A stretch of DNA of 64,000 nt from DASQEH01 sp035633755 (GTDB lineage: Bacteria; Actinomycetota; Actinomycetes; Propionibacteriales; Nocardioidaceae): assembly GCA_035633755.1 (NCBI GenBank), contig DASQEH010000114.1:1-64000 (forward strand), read 5' to 3'. The notes under the pieces were generated by a model. That model was not told the origin of the DNA and did no database searches. It saw only the letters and a list, made by a program, of their open reading frames with translations. The position numbers and the translations under genes were made by a program. The first letter of the stretch is position 1; each line of letters opens with the position of its first letter. Shown here one piece after another: positions 33,837 to 41,415 of this stretch.

Positions 33837-36158
33837 CTACGGCGACACCCCGGCGGAGTTGGGCGGGGGCTCGCCTGAGCTCGGAGGCGGAGCCGAGGTA
33901 GGCGGGGCCGAGGTGGGAGGCGGCGCTGAGCTGGGAGGCGGTTCGCTGGACGGAGGCGGCGGAGCCGAGGTGGGAGGTTGCGTGTTCGACGGAGGCGGCG
34001 GCGCAGAGGTCGTCGGCGCGGTCGTCGTCGGCGCGGTCGTCGTCGGGGCCGTCGTCGTCGGTGTCATCGTGGTCGGCTCCGCCGAGCTCGACGGGGTGGA
34101 AGGCGGTGCGTCGCTCGTCGGGGTGGGCGCCGCCGTCGTGGGCGGGGGCACCGACGTGGGACTCACGCCTTGCAAGGTCGCGGGAGCGGGGAAGTCCTCG
34201 ACCGGCTCGCCCTGCAGCGCACGCGTCATGTAGGCGGTCCACGTCTCGGTGGGATAGTCCTGGCCGTAGTACGTGTCGAGGTATCCGTTGAGCGCGTCGT
34301 TCCCGTCGCCACGCACATACATCACCGCCGTCGACAGTTGGGGGGTGTAGCCGACGAACCATGACGACGACACATCACCGGCGGCGTTCGTCGCCGTCCC
34401 CGTCTTGCCGGCTGCAGGCCGCCCGAGCGCCTGCGCCCGGAAGCCGGTGCCCGAACGAATGACCTGCTGCAACGCATAGCTCACGTTGCTGGTCACATCG
34501 GCGCTGAAAGCCCGGTCGGTCGTCGTCAGGTGCTCGTACTGCACTCCCCTGGGATCGGTCACGCGCGAGATGACATGCCAGTCCGCCTGCTGTCCCTGCG
34601 CGGCGAAGGTGGCGTACCCATCGGCCATGGCAAGCGTCGAGATGGTCGCGCTCCCCAGCGCGACGCCGGTGTTCTCGGTCAGACCCGCCGATGTACGCGG
34701 GACACCGGCAGCTACCGCCGCATCGACGATGCTTCTCGGTCCGTCCTCCATCTGCAGCGTCATGTCGACATAGGCCGTGTTGATCGACTGCTCTGTGGCC
34801 GTGATGAGGTCCACGGAGCCGTACGAGGTGCCAGCGCCACTGCCTTCGTTCTCGACCAAGGAGCCGTCAGGCAGCGCCAACGGTGAGTTGCCGTCGAAGC
34901 GGCTGCGCAGGGTGAAGTCCTGGCTCAACGCCGCTGCGAGCGCGAACGGCTTGAACGTCGAGCCCGGTGAGCCTCCGGCCGTCGCCCAGTTGATCTGGCT
35001 GTCGAGGAAGTTCCGGCCGCCGATCATCGCCCGAAGTGCGCCGGTTCCCGGCTCCACCGAGGCCAGCGCGATGTGCAGCTGGGCTCGGTCCTCCGGCCGG
35101 ACCGCCTCAACGGCGCGGCCCGCAGCCCGCTGCTTGTCCCAGTCGAACGTGGTGGTGACGCGCAGCCCACCGCCATCGATCTGCTCGTTGGTGAACCCGA
35201 CTGCTTGGAGCTGGTCCCTGACCAGAGTCATGAGATAGCCGCGCTGCCCGCCATAGGCGTTCACCTCTTCGACCTTCGAGAAGCCGGGAAGCCGCGCCGA
35301 CAGGGCACTGCCCTGGGTGGCGTCGAGGCTGCCCATCGACACCATGCCGTCGAGCACGTACCGGTAGCGGTCCAGCAGCGCAGCGGCTGCATCCCGGCCG
35401 TTTGCCGGGTCGAGGTTGCCTGGCGAGTTCAGCACGGCTGCCAGCGTTGCGCTCTGGGAGACGCTGAGATCCTCCACGTCCTCGGTGAAGTAGGCCTGAG
35501 CGGCCGCCTGGACACCGTAGGCCCCGCGCCCGAAGTAGATCGTGTTGAGGTAGCCCTCCAGGATCTCGTCCTTGCTCAGGGTGTTCTGCAGCTTGACGGC
35601 GAGGAACGCCTCCTTGATCTTGCGCTCCCAGGTGCGTTCCTGCGACAGGTACAGCACCTTGACGTACTGCTGGGTGATCGTCGATGCCCCCTGCTCCACG
35701 CCGTTGGAGCGGAGATTGTTCCACGCGGCCCGCACGATCCCCTTGACGTCGATGCCACGGTTGGTCTCGAAGGACCGGTCCTCAGCCGAGATGACCGCGT
35801 CCTGCAGCGACTGCGGCACCGAGGCCAGCGGGACGCTTTCGCGGTTCTGCAGCTCGAACTCCCCGAGGACGTGCTTGCCGTCGGAGTAGTACACCCGCGT
35901 CGTCTGGGCCTGGAACGCGGTGTTGGGATCCGGAATGTCGAGGCGCTGATAGGTCACGTAGATCGTGACGGCGGCCAGGATCGCCACGACCAGCGCCGAG
36001 ATCGACCCCCACTTCAGCGCCTTGCGAGCGGCGTAGCGCACCCTTGCCCACCCGGTCAGGTTGCGCCAGCCCGGCGCCCCGGTGGGCCTGGTGGCACGGG
36101 CGGCGTCGGCGGCACGCGAGCGTGGCGTGGACGGGCCACGGGACTGCGGCGTGCTCAC
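33837..36158 (-). CDS. ponA: Bifunctional penicillin-binding protein PBP1 (transglycosylase/transpeptidase)
   Basis: A 773-residue class A PBP. A cytoplasmic tail is followed by one helix (51-70). The glycosyltransferase domain has the catalytic EDRSF (Glu126) and GASTITQQ. The transpeptidase domain has SxxK at Ser400-Lys403 (GSTFKPF), SxN at 458-460 and KTG at 585-587. A proline/threonine/serine-rich tail of about 100 residues follows, typical of actinobacterial PBP1s. It polymerises lipid II and cross-links the glycan. The start is GTG at 36158, 16 bp after the DUF5318 stop. It is the middle gene of DUF5318-ponA-GT87. Confidence 0.96.
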   Translation of the reverse strand: MSTPQSRGPSTPRSRAADAARATRPTGAPGWRNLTGWARVRYAARKALKWGSISALVVAILAAVTIYVTYQRLDIPDPNTAFQAQTTRVYYSDGKHVLGEFELQNRESVPLASVPQSLQDAVISAEDRSFETNRGIDVKGIVRAAWNNLRSNGVEQGASTITQQYVKVLYLSQERTWERKIKEAFLAVKLQNTLSKDEILEGYLNTIYFGRGAYGVQAAAQAYFTEDVEDLSVSQSATLAAVLNSPGNLDPANGRDAAAALLDRYRYVLDGMVSMGSLDATQGSALSARLPGFSKVEEVNAYGGQRGYLMTLVRDQLQAVGFTNEQIDGGGLRVTTTFDWDKQRAAGRAVEAVRPEDRAQLHIALASVEPGTGALRAMIGGRNFLDSQINWATAGGSPGSTFKPFALAAALSQDFTLRSRFDGNSPLALPDGSLVENEGSGAGTSYGSVDLITATEQSINTAYVDMTLQMEDGPRSIVDAAVAAGVPRTSAGLTENTGVALGSATISTLAMADGYATFAAQGQQADWHVISRVTDPRGVQYEHLTTTDRAFSADVTSNVSYALQQVIRSGTGFRAQALGRPAAGKTGTATNAAGDVSSSWFVGYTPQLSTAVMYVRGDGNDALNGYLDTYYGQDYPTETWTAYMTRALQGEPVEDFPAPATLQGVSPTSVPPPTTAAPTPTSDAPPSTPSSSAEPTTMTPTTTAPTTTAPTTTAPTTSAPPPPSNTQPPTSAPPPPSSEPPPSSAPPPTSAPPTSAPPPSSGEPPPNSAGVSP
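34006..34080. repeat. 15-bp tandem repeats coding the PBP1 tail
   Basis: Five imperfect 15-bp units of the type GTCGTCGTCGGCGCG run head to tail. Read on the - strand they encode repeated APTTT. Flanking sequence (33855-33985) is a looser repeat encoding PPPSS and SAPP. Slippage could change the tail length between strains. Confidence 0.85.
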
Positions 36159-36173
36159 CGGGTCACGAGTCGA

Positions 36174-36587
36174 TCAGTCGTCGTCTTCGACGGTGCGCTG
36201 CCGGCGCGGCGGCTTGCGAGGTACGCCGTCGCCGACGACGTACGACTCGACCAGGTGGTTCCAGCCGCAGGAGCGACACACCTCGAGGACGTAGATGCGG
36301 ATCTCGCCGTGCGAGTGGGCCATCGCCTCGATCTCGGTCCGGGACTTGATTCGCCCGGAGAACTGGCCGAGCTCTTCGCCGAAGACGTAGGACAAGAGCC
36401 GAAGCTCCGGCTTGCGGCAGACAGGACAAGGGCTGCTTGCCGGCTCCCCATGGTGCTTCGCCGCGCGCAAGGTATAGGGGTCAGCGTCACAGACGTCGTC
36501 CATGGTGGTCGCCCCGCCGTTGAACAGGGTGGACAGAGTGGCTCGCCGTTGCAGCGAGTAGTCGATGACGGAGCGCTGAGACCACAT
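36174..36587 (-). CDS. DUF5318 zinc-ribbon-like protein
   Basis: A 137-residue protein, the positional and sequence counterpart of mycobacterial Rv0049. It has two CxxC pairs (CPVC near residue 52 and CRSC near residue 106), so a zinc ribbon is likely, and the conserved WNHLVESYVVG motif. The family is confined to actinobacteria and nearly always precedes ponA. The role is unknown; conservation beside PBP1 hints at cell-wall regulation. Start: ATG at 36587 gives the family N-terminus WSQRSVIDYSLQRR. TACGCT lies 10 nt upstream, so the message may be nearly leaderless. Confidence 0.86.
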   Translation of the reverse strand: MWSQRSVIDYSLQRRATLSTLFNGGATTMDDVCDADPYTLRAAKHHGEPASSPCPVCRKPELRLLSYVFGEELGQFSGRIKSRTEIEAMAHSHGEIRIYVLEVCRSCGWNHLVESYVVGDGVPRKPPRRQRTVEDDD

Positions 36588-36730
36588 GGTGACATCGAGC
36601 GTACGGGCAGAGGCTGCTCGATTTCCAACCGCTCGACGATTTGATATATCGCTTCGATAGGTGTGTCTGATAGGTTCCGTTCCTCGAACACCGCACAGTC
36701 CGCAGCCGTCCACAGGAGAGGAACCGTTCC
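36588..36730. promoter_or_regulatory. Divergent region of DUF5318-ponA and PadR-ino1 with inverted repeat
   Basis: This 143-bp region separates two divergent units. It is locally AT-rich and has an inverted repeat TATCG-CTT-CGATA (36647-36659), next to TTGATA (36641-36646). It could be the PadR operator and promoter. PadR regulators usually repress their own gene, but binding here is inferred. Confidence 0.45.
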
Positions 36731-37324
36731 TTGACCAAGCGTGGCGACTCTCTCGAGCTGGCTGTTCTCGGGCTGCTGCGGGAGGCCCCCATGCACGGCT
36801 ACCAGTTGCGCAAGCGCGTCACCACGCTCCTCGGCTGGGGGCGGGTGCTCTCCTACGGTTCGCTCTACCCACGCCTCAAGCAGATGCTCCGTGAAGGCCT
36901 CATCGCTGAGCAACCCGGGGGCGCCGACGACGAGGGGGCCACCGGGCGGCGGGGCCGGATCGTGTACACGCTGACCCCCCAGGGCAGCGAGCGGTTCGCC
37001 CAGATCCTGTCCGCCACCGGCCCCAGCGCATGGGACGACGACACCTTCGGGGTGCGCTTCGCCTTCTTCGCCGCGGCCACCACCGAGGCGCGGATCCGGA
37101 TCCTCGAGGGCCGCCGGAGTCGACTTGAGGAGCGCCTCGACGGCGTCCGCACCGCCTTGGCCCGATCCCGTGAGCGTCTCGACAGCTACACGCTCGAGCT
37201 TCAGCGGCACCAGGCCGAGTCCGTCGAGCGTGAGGTCGGATGGCTCAACCAGTTGATTGCCAGCGAACGGACCTCCCAGGAGCTGCCGACATCACGTCCA
37301 CCGCAGGGCACGCCACAGGAGTAG
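36731..37324 (+). CDS. PadR-family transcriptional regulator
   Basis: A 197-residue protein. The winged helix-turn-helix covers the first 90 residues (LELAVLGLLREAPMHGYQLRKR and the wing GRIVYTLTPQGSERF). A C-terminal coiled coil, as in long PadR/Vir-like members, completes it. It is the counterpart of mycobacterial Rv0047c, also next to ino1. The start is TTG at 36731 with GGAGAGG 9-10 nt upstream. It precedes ino1 by 78 bp on the same strand, so it may share a transcript and regulate inositol synthesis; that is inference. Confidence 0.9.
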   Translation: MTKRGDSLELAVLGLLREAPMHGYQLRKRVTTLLGWGRVLSYGSLYPRLKQMLREGLIAEQPGGADDEGATGRRGRIVYTLTPQGSERFAQILSATGPSAWDDDTFGVRFAFFAAATTEARIRILEGRRSRLEERLDGVRTALARSRERLDSYTLELQRHQAESVEREVGWLNQLIASERTSQELPTSRPPQGTPQE

Positions 37325-37402
37325 CACTTCGACAACACTTCCCGCACGGCGGCGGCCTGGCGACATTCAGCCGTCGACAACGAACGCGAAAAGAGGAAAC
37401 CC

Positions 37403-38482
37403 ATGGGCTCGGTTCGAGTAGCAGTCGTCGGCGTCGGAAACTGCGCCACCTCGTTGATCCAAGGTGTCCAGTACTACCGGGACGCCGACCCGTCGGAGGT
37501 CGTGCCAGGCTTGATGCACGTGCGCTTCGGGGACTACCACGTGAACGACGTCGAGTTCGTGGCAGCCTTCGACGTCGACGCCAAGAAGGTCGGTTTCGAC
37601 CTCTCCGAGGCGACGACCGCAAGTGAGAACAACACGATCAAGATCGCGGACGTGCCACCTCTGGGCGTCCCGGTGCAGCGAGGACCCACCCTCGACGGCC
37701 TTGGCCGGTACTACCTCGAGACGATCGAGCAGAGCGACGCAGCGCCGGTCGACGTCGTCCGCGTCCTGCGCGAGACAGGTGCCGACGTCATGGTCTCCTA
37801 CCTCCCGGTCGGCTCCGAGGAGGCGGACAAGTTCTATGCGCAGTGCGCGATCGACGCCGGCGTCGCCTTCGTCAACGCACTGCCCGTCTTCATCGCCTCC
37901 GACCCGGTGTGGGCCCAGAAGTTCGAGGATGCCGGCGTTCCGATCATCGGTGACGACATCAAGTCGCAGGTCGGAGCCACGATCACGCACCGCGTGATGG
38001 CCAAGCTCTTCGAGGACCGCGGCGTCGTCCTGGACCGCACGTACCAGCTGAACATCGGTGGCAACATGGACTTCAAGAACATGCTGGAGCGGGACCGGTT
38101 GCAGTCCAAGAAGGTGTCCAAGACCCAGGCGGTCACGTCCAACATCGAGCACGAGCTCGGCGCCCGCAACGTCCACATCGGCCCCTCGGACTACGTGGCA
38201 TGGCTCGACGACCGCAAGTGGGCCTACGTACGTATGGAAGCCCGCGCCTTCGGGAACGTGCCGCTCAACCTCGAGTACAAGCTCGAGGTGTGGGACTCGC
38301 CCAACTCGGCAGGCATCATCATCGATGCGATCAGGGCGGCCAAGATCGCCAAGGACCGTGGAGTCGGCGGGCCGTTGCTGGCCGCGTCGTCGTACCTGAT
38401 GAAGTCGCCGCCGGTGCAGCGACCGGACGACCTCGGGCGCGAGTCGGTGGAGGCGTTCATCCGCGGTGACGTCGTCCGCTGA
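37403..38482 (+). CDS. ino1: Inositol-3-phosphate synthase
   Basis: A 359-residue enzyme of the MIPS family. The NAD-binding loop is VGVGNCATS at the N-terminus, and the catalytic core includes SYLPVGSEEADKFYAQCAIDAGVAFVN in two blocks and GDDIKSQVGAT. It converts glucose 6-phosphate to 1L-myo-inositol 1-phosphate, the source of mycothiol and phosphatidylinositol in actinobacteria. AGAGGAAACCC precedes the ATG. A weak hairpin near 38496-38520 may terminate it. Confidence 0.97.
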   Translation: MGSVRVAVVGVGNCATSLIQGVQYYRDADPSEVVPGLMHVRFGDYHVNDVEFVAAFDVDAKKVGFDLSEATTASENNTIKIADVPPLGVPVQRGPTLDGLGRYYLETIEQSDAAPVDVVRVLRETGADVMVSYLPVGSEEADKFYAQCAIDAGVAFVNALPVFIASDPVWAQKFEDAGVPIIGDDIKSQVGATITHRVMAKLFEDRGVVLDRTYQLNIGGNMDFKNMLERDRLQSKKVSKTQAVTSNIEHELGARNVHIGPSDYVAWLDDRKWAYVRMEARAFGNVPLNLEYKLEVWDSPNSAGIIIDAIRAAKIAKDRGVGGPLLAASSYLMKSPPVQRPDDLGRESVEAFIRGDVVR

Positions 38483-38543
38483 CCTGCTGTCATCTCCCTG
38501 ACGGGGCCCTTCAGGCTCGGTCGGTGCGGCAGACTGGGCAGCT

Positions 38544-39830
38544 ATGAGCGGTACCCGGGGGTTGCGGCACCTGCTCGCGGGTCAGCGCTTCCGCCAGCTC
38601 TTTGCGGTTCGCCTGAGCAGCCAGTTCGCGGACGGCATCTTCCAGGCGGCGCTCGCGTCCTACGTGTTGTTCTCTCCCGAGAGGCAGCCTGACGCCGGCG
38701 CGATCGCGCTCGCCCTCGCGGCTGTGTTGCTGCCGTTCAGTGTCCTTGGGCCCTTCGTCGGGGTGTTTCTCGACCGTTGGAACCGGCGCCAGATCCTGGT
38801 GTTCGGCAATCTCGTCCGCACCGTCCCCGTGGCGGCCACGGCTCTGGTCATCTCCTCGGGGGCTCACGACGTGCTGCTGGCTGTCCTGGTGATCGCTGCT
38901 CTCGCAGTCAACCGCTTCCTGCTCGCCGGGCTGTCGGCCGCCTTGCCCCGGGTGGTGTCTGCTCACGATTTGGTTCTCGCCAACTCCGTCACTCCGACCG
39001 GGGGCACGGTGGCATTCCTGCTGGGCCTTGGCGCGGCCACCGGCGTGCGACACATGCCTGGACCGGGAGGAGCTGACTCCTCGGTCGTTCTGCTGGCAAC
39101 GGCCGGCTATTGCGCCGCGGCGGCGTTGGCCACCCGCATGCCGGTCACCTTGCTCGGGCCGGACGCCGCCGTTGACCAGCCGGCGATCCGCCAAGAGGTG
39201 AAAGCGGTGGTCGTCGGCCTGGCCGCCGGACTGCGGCACCTGCAACGACGCTCGCGGGCCGCCGCCGCGCTCGCCGTGATCGCCGGGCACCGCTTCTTCT
39301 ACGGCCTGTCCACCGTCGCGACGATCCTGCTCTACCGGAACTACCTCAACGAGCCCGCCGACACTGAAGCCGGGCTGGCCGGGCTCTCTCTCGCGGTCGC
39401 GGTCTCGGGGGTGGGGTTCTTCCTGGCCGCCGTCCTGACACCGTACGCCGCGCGTCGTTGGGGGAGCCCCACGTGGATCCTGGTCCTGCTCGGGTCCGCC
39501 TCCGTGGCCTCGGCGTGTCTTGGCCTGCTGTTCAGCGAGCGGTCGCTCCTGCTAGCCGCCTTCGTGCTCGGCCTGGCCTCCCAAGGGGTCAAGATCTGCG
39601 TCGACACCTTGGTGCAGACGTCGATCGACGACGCTTTCCGGGGGAGAGTGTTCTCGATCTACGACGTCGTGTTCAACGTCGCGTTCGTGGCCGCGGCCGC
39701 TGTGGCCGTCCTTGTGGTGCCGCCCGACGGCAGGTCGACCGGGCTGCTCGCCGGGATCTCGGTCGGGTACGCCGCCACCGCCGTGTCGTATGCGGTGTGG
39801 GCGCGCCGGCCGGCTCCCGCCCTGACGTGA
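38544..39830 (+). CDS. MFS transporter
   Basis: A 428-residue major facilitator with about twelve helices. The loop between helices 2 and 3 reads GVFLDRWNRRQ, close to the MFS A motif of the DHA3 type. It resembles uncharacterised actinobacterial exporters. CAGACT lies 8 nt before the ATG and there is no ribosome site, so the mRNA may be leaderless. It is convergent with pcnA, 54 bp apart. Confidence 0.86.
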   Translation: MSGTRGLRHLLAGQRFRQLFAVRLSSQFADGIFQAALASYVLFSPERQPDAGAIALALAAVLLPFSVLGPFVGVFLDRWNRRQILVFGNLVRTVPVAATALVISSGAHDVLLAVLVIAALAVNRFLLAGLSAALPRVVSAHDLVLANSVTPTGGTVAFLLGLGAATGVRHMPGPGGADSSVVLLATAGYCAAAALATRMPVTLLGPDAAVDQPAIRQEVKAVVVGLAAGLRHLQRRSRAAAALAVIAGHRFFYGLSTVATILLYRNYLNEPADTEAGLAGLSLAVAVSGVGFFLAAVLTPYAARRWGSPTWILVLLGSASVASACLGLLFSERSLLLAAFVLGLASQGVKICVDTLVQTSIDDAFRGRVFSIYDVVFNVAFVAAAAVAVLVVPPDGRSTGLLAGISVGYAATAVSYAVWARRPAPALT

Positions 39831-39884
39831 GGGTGGTACCTCAGAGCTCAACCCGGCGGTCCCATCGCCGTGTGGCAGTGCGGC

Positions 39885-41327
39885 TCACGCCGACTGAGAC
39901 GCCCACCACGCCAGCAGCTCGACCCGGGCCCGCTCCGGACCCAATGGCCCTTCGTCGATCCGCTTCTCGAGCAAGAACTCATAGGCTCGGCCCACCGTCG
40001 GACCCGGCTCGATGCCGAGGATCGCCATGATCTGCTGGCCATCGAGGTCGGGTCGCAGTGCAGCGAGCTCCTCCTCAGCCTGCAGCTGGGCGATCCGACG
40101 CTCGAGGTCGTCATAGGTGCGCCGCAAGCGCTCCGCTTTGCGCACATTGCGGGTGGTGCAGTCCGCACGGGTCAGCACATGCAACCGATCGAGCAAAGGC
40201 CCAGCGTCTCGGACGTAGCGGCGCACGGCTGAGTCGGTCCACTCTCCGGAGCCATAGCCGTGGAAGCGCAGGTGCAGCTCCACCAACCGTGACACTGCCT
40301 TGACGTCGTCGTTGGCGAACCGCAGCGCCTTGAGCCGCTTGGTCGCCATCTTGGCCCCGACGACATCGTGGTGATGGAACGTGACCGAGCCGTCCCCAGA
40401 GAATCGCCGCGTCCGCGGCTTCCCGATGTCATGCAAGAGGGCCGCCAGTCGGGTGACGAGGTCCGGGGCTGGTACATCGAGACGGGCTTCCAGGGCGATC
40501 GCCTGCTCGAGCACCGTAAGGCTGTGCTCGTACACGTCCTTGTGCCGATGGTGCTCGTCGCGTTCGAGCTGGAGTGCCGGGAGCTCGGGGAGCACGCGGG
40601 CGGCGAGCCCGGTCTCGACAAGCAGGGTGAGCCCCGCCCGCGGCCGTTCGCACAGCACCAGCTTGACCAGCTCGTCACGCACCCGCTCCGCGGACACGAT
40701 CGCCAGTCGGTCGGCCATGTCGGCCATGGCAGACCTGACCGCGGGAGCCACGCGGAAGTCCAGCTGGGCCGCGAACCTCGCAGCTCGCATCATTCTCAGT
40801 GGGTCGTCAGCGAAGGACTGCTGTGGCGCTGCGGGGGTCCGCAGCACCTTGTCGACGAGGTCCGCCATGCCGCCGAACGGGTCGACGAAACGCTGCTCCG
40901 GCAGCACCAGGGCCATCGCGTTGACGGCGAAGTCACGCCGGCTGAGGTCGCCTACGAGGTCATCGCCGTAGGTGACGTCCGGCCGCCTCGAGTCGCCGGT
41001 ATACGTGTCGGACCGGTACGTGGTGATCTCCACCGTCCAGGTCCCCACCCGTGCGCCGATGGTGCCGAACTCGCGCCCGATGTCCCAGCGAGCATCCACC
41101 CAGCCGGCCAGGCAGGCCTCGATCTCGTCGGGCCGCGCCGACGTGGTGAAGTCAAGGTCACCAGAGAGCCGGCCCAGGAGCAGATCACGCACCGGACCTC
41201 CCACGAGTGCGATCTCGTGGCCGGCCGCCGAGAACCGCCGTCCTACCTCGCTGATGACCGGCGCTGCCTTGACCAGCTCGCGCACCGCGGTGCGTTGCAA
41301 CGAGGTGAGTGAGCGCGGGGTCGACAC
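39885..41327 (-). CDS. pcnA: CCA-adding tRNA nucleotidyltransferase
   Basis: A 480-residue class II nucleotidyltransferase. The head has GGPVRD (43-48) and the metal-binding DLDFTT (Asp57, Asp59). RRDFAVNAMAL and the ADDPLRMMRAARFAAQ segment select nucleotides. An HD domain (LLHDIGKPRTR) lies in the C-terminal half. It builds or repairs the CCA end of tRNAs; counterpart of mycobacterial Rv3907c. The start is GTG at 41327; TACAGT ends 8 nt upstream on the - strand and no ribosome site is seen, so the message is probably leaderless. Confidence 0.95.
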   Translation of the reverse strand: MSTPRSLTSLQRTAVRELVKAAPVISEVGRRFSAAGHEIALVGGPVRDLLLGRLSGDLDFTTSARPDEIEACLAGWVDARWDIGREFGTIGARVGTWTVEITTYRSDTYTGDSRRPDVTYGDDLVGDLSRRDFAVNAMALVLPEQRFVDPFGGMADLVDKVLRTPAAPQQSFADDPLRMMRAARFAAQLDFRVAPAVRSAMADMADRLAIVSAERVRDELVKLVLCERPRAGLTLLVETGLAARVLPELPALQLERDEHHRHKDVYEHSLTVLEQAIALEARLDVPAPDLVTRLAALLHDIGKPRTRRFSGDGSVTFHHHDVVGAKMATKRLKALRFANDDVKAVSRLVELHLRFHGYGSGEWTDSAVRRYVRDAGPLLDRLHVLTRADCTTRNVRKAERLRRTYDDLERRIAQLQAEEELAALRPDLDGQQIMAILGIEPGPTVGRAYEFLLEKRIDEGPLGPERARVELLAWWASQSA

Positions 41328-41385
41328 GATGCACCACTGTATGAGCCGGGGGGTGATGATGTGCCCACCGGTTAGCATTTGGCGC

Positions 41386-41415
41386 GTGAGCACCCCGCCC
41401 GAAGCGTCCTGGTGA
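41386..41415 (+). CDS. Nine-codon leaderless upstream ORF before DUF6049
   Basis: GTG at 41386 is exactly 7 nt after a TAGCAT -10 element (41373-41378), the position of a transcription start in leaderless actinobacterial genes. It encodes nine residues (MSTPPEASW) and stops at TGA, whose A is the first base of the ATG of the DUF6049 gene (TGATG overlap at 41413-41417). Ribosomes finishing this peptide could restart on the larger gene. In many relatives a NUDIX gene lies here, so it could be a remnant. It is read from sequence only. Confidence 0.5.
   Translation: MSTPPEASW

Noticed and set aside
35073..36644. Long + strand open frame opposite ponA
   Set aside because: It is the antisense of PBP1 and DUF5318, with repetitive charged residues typical of shadow frames.
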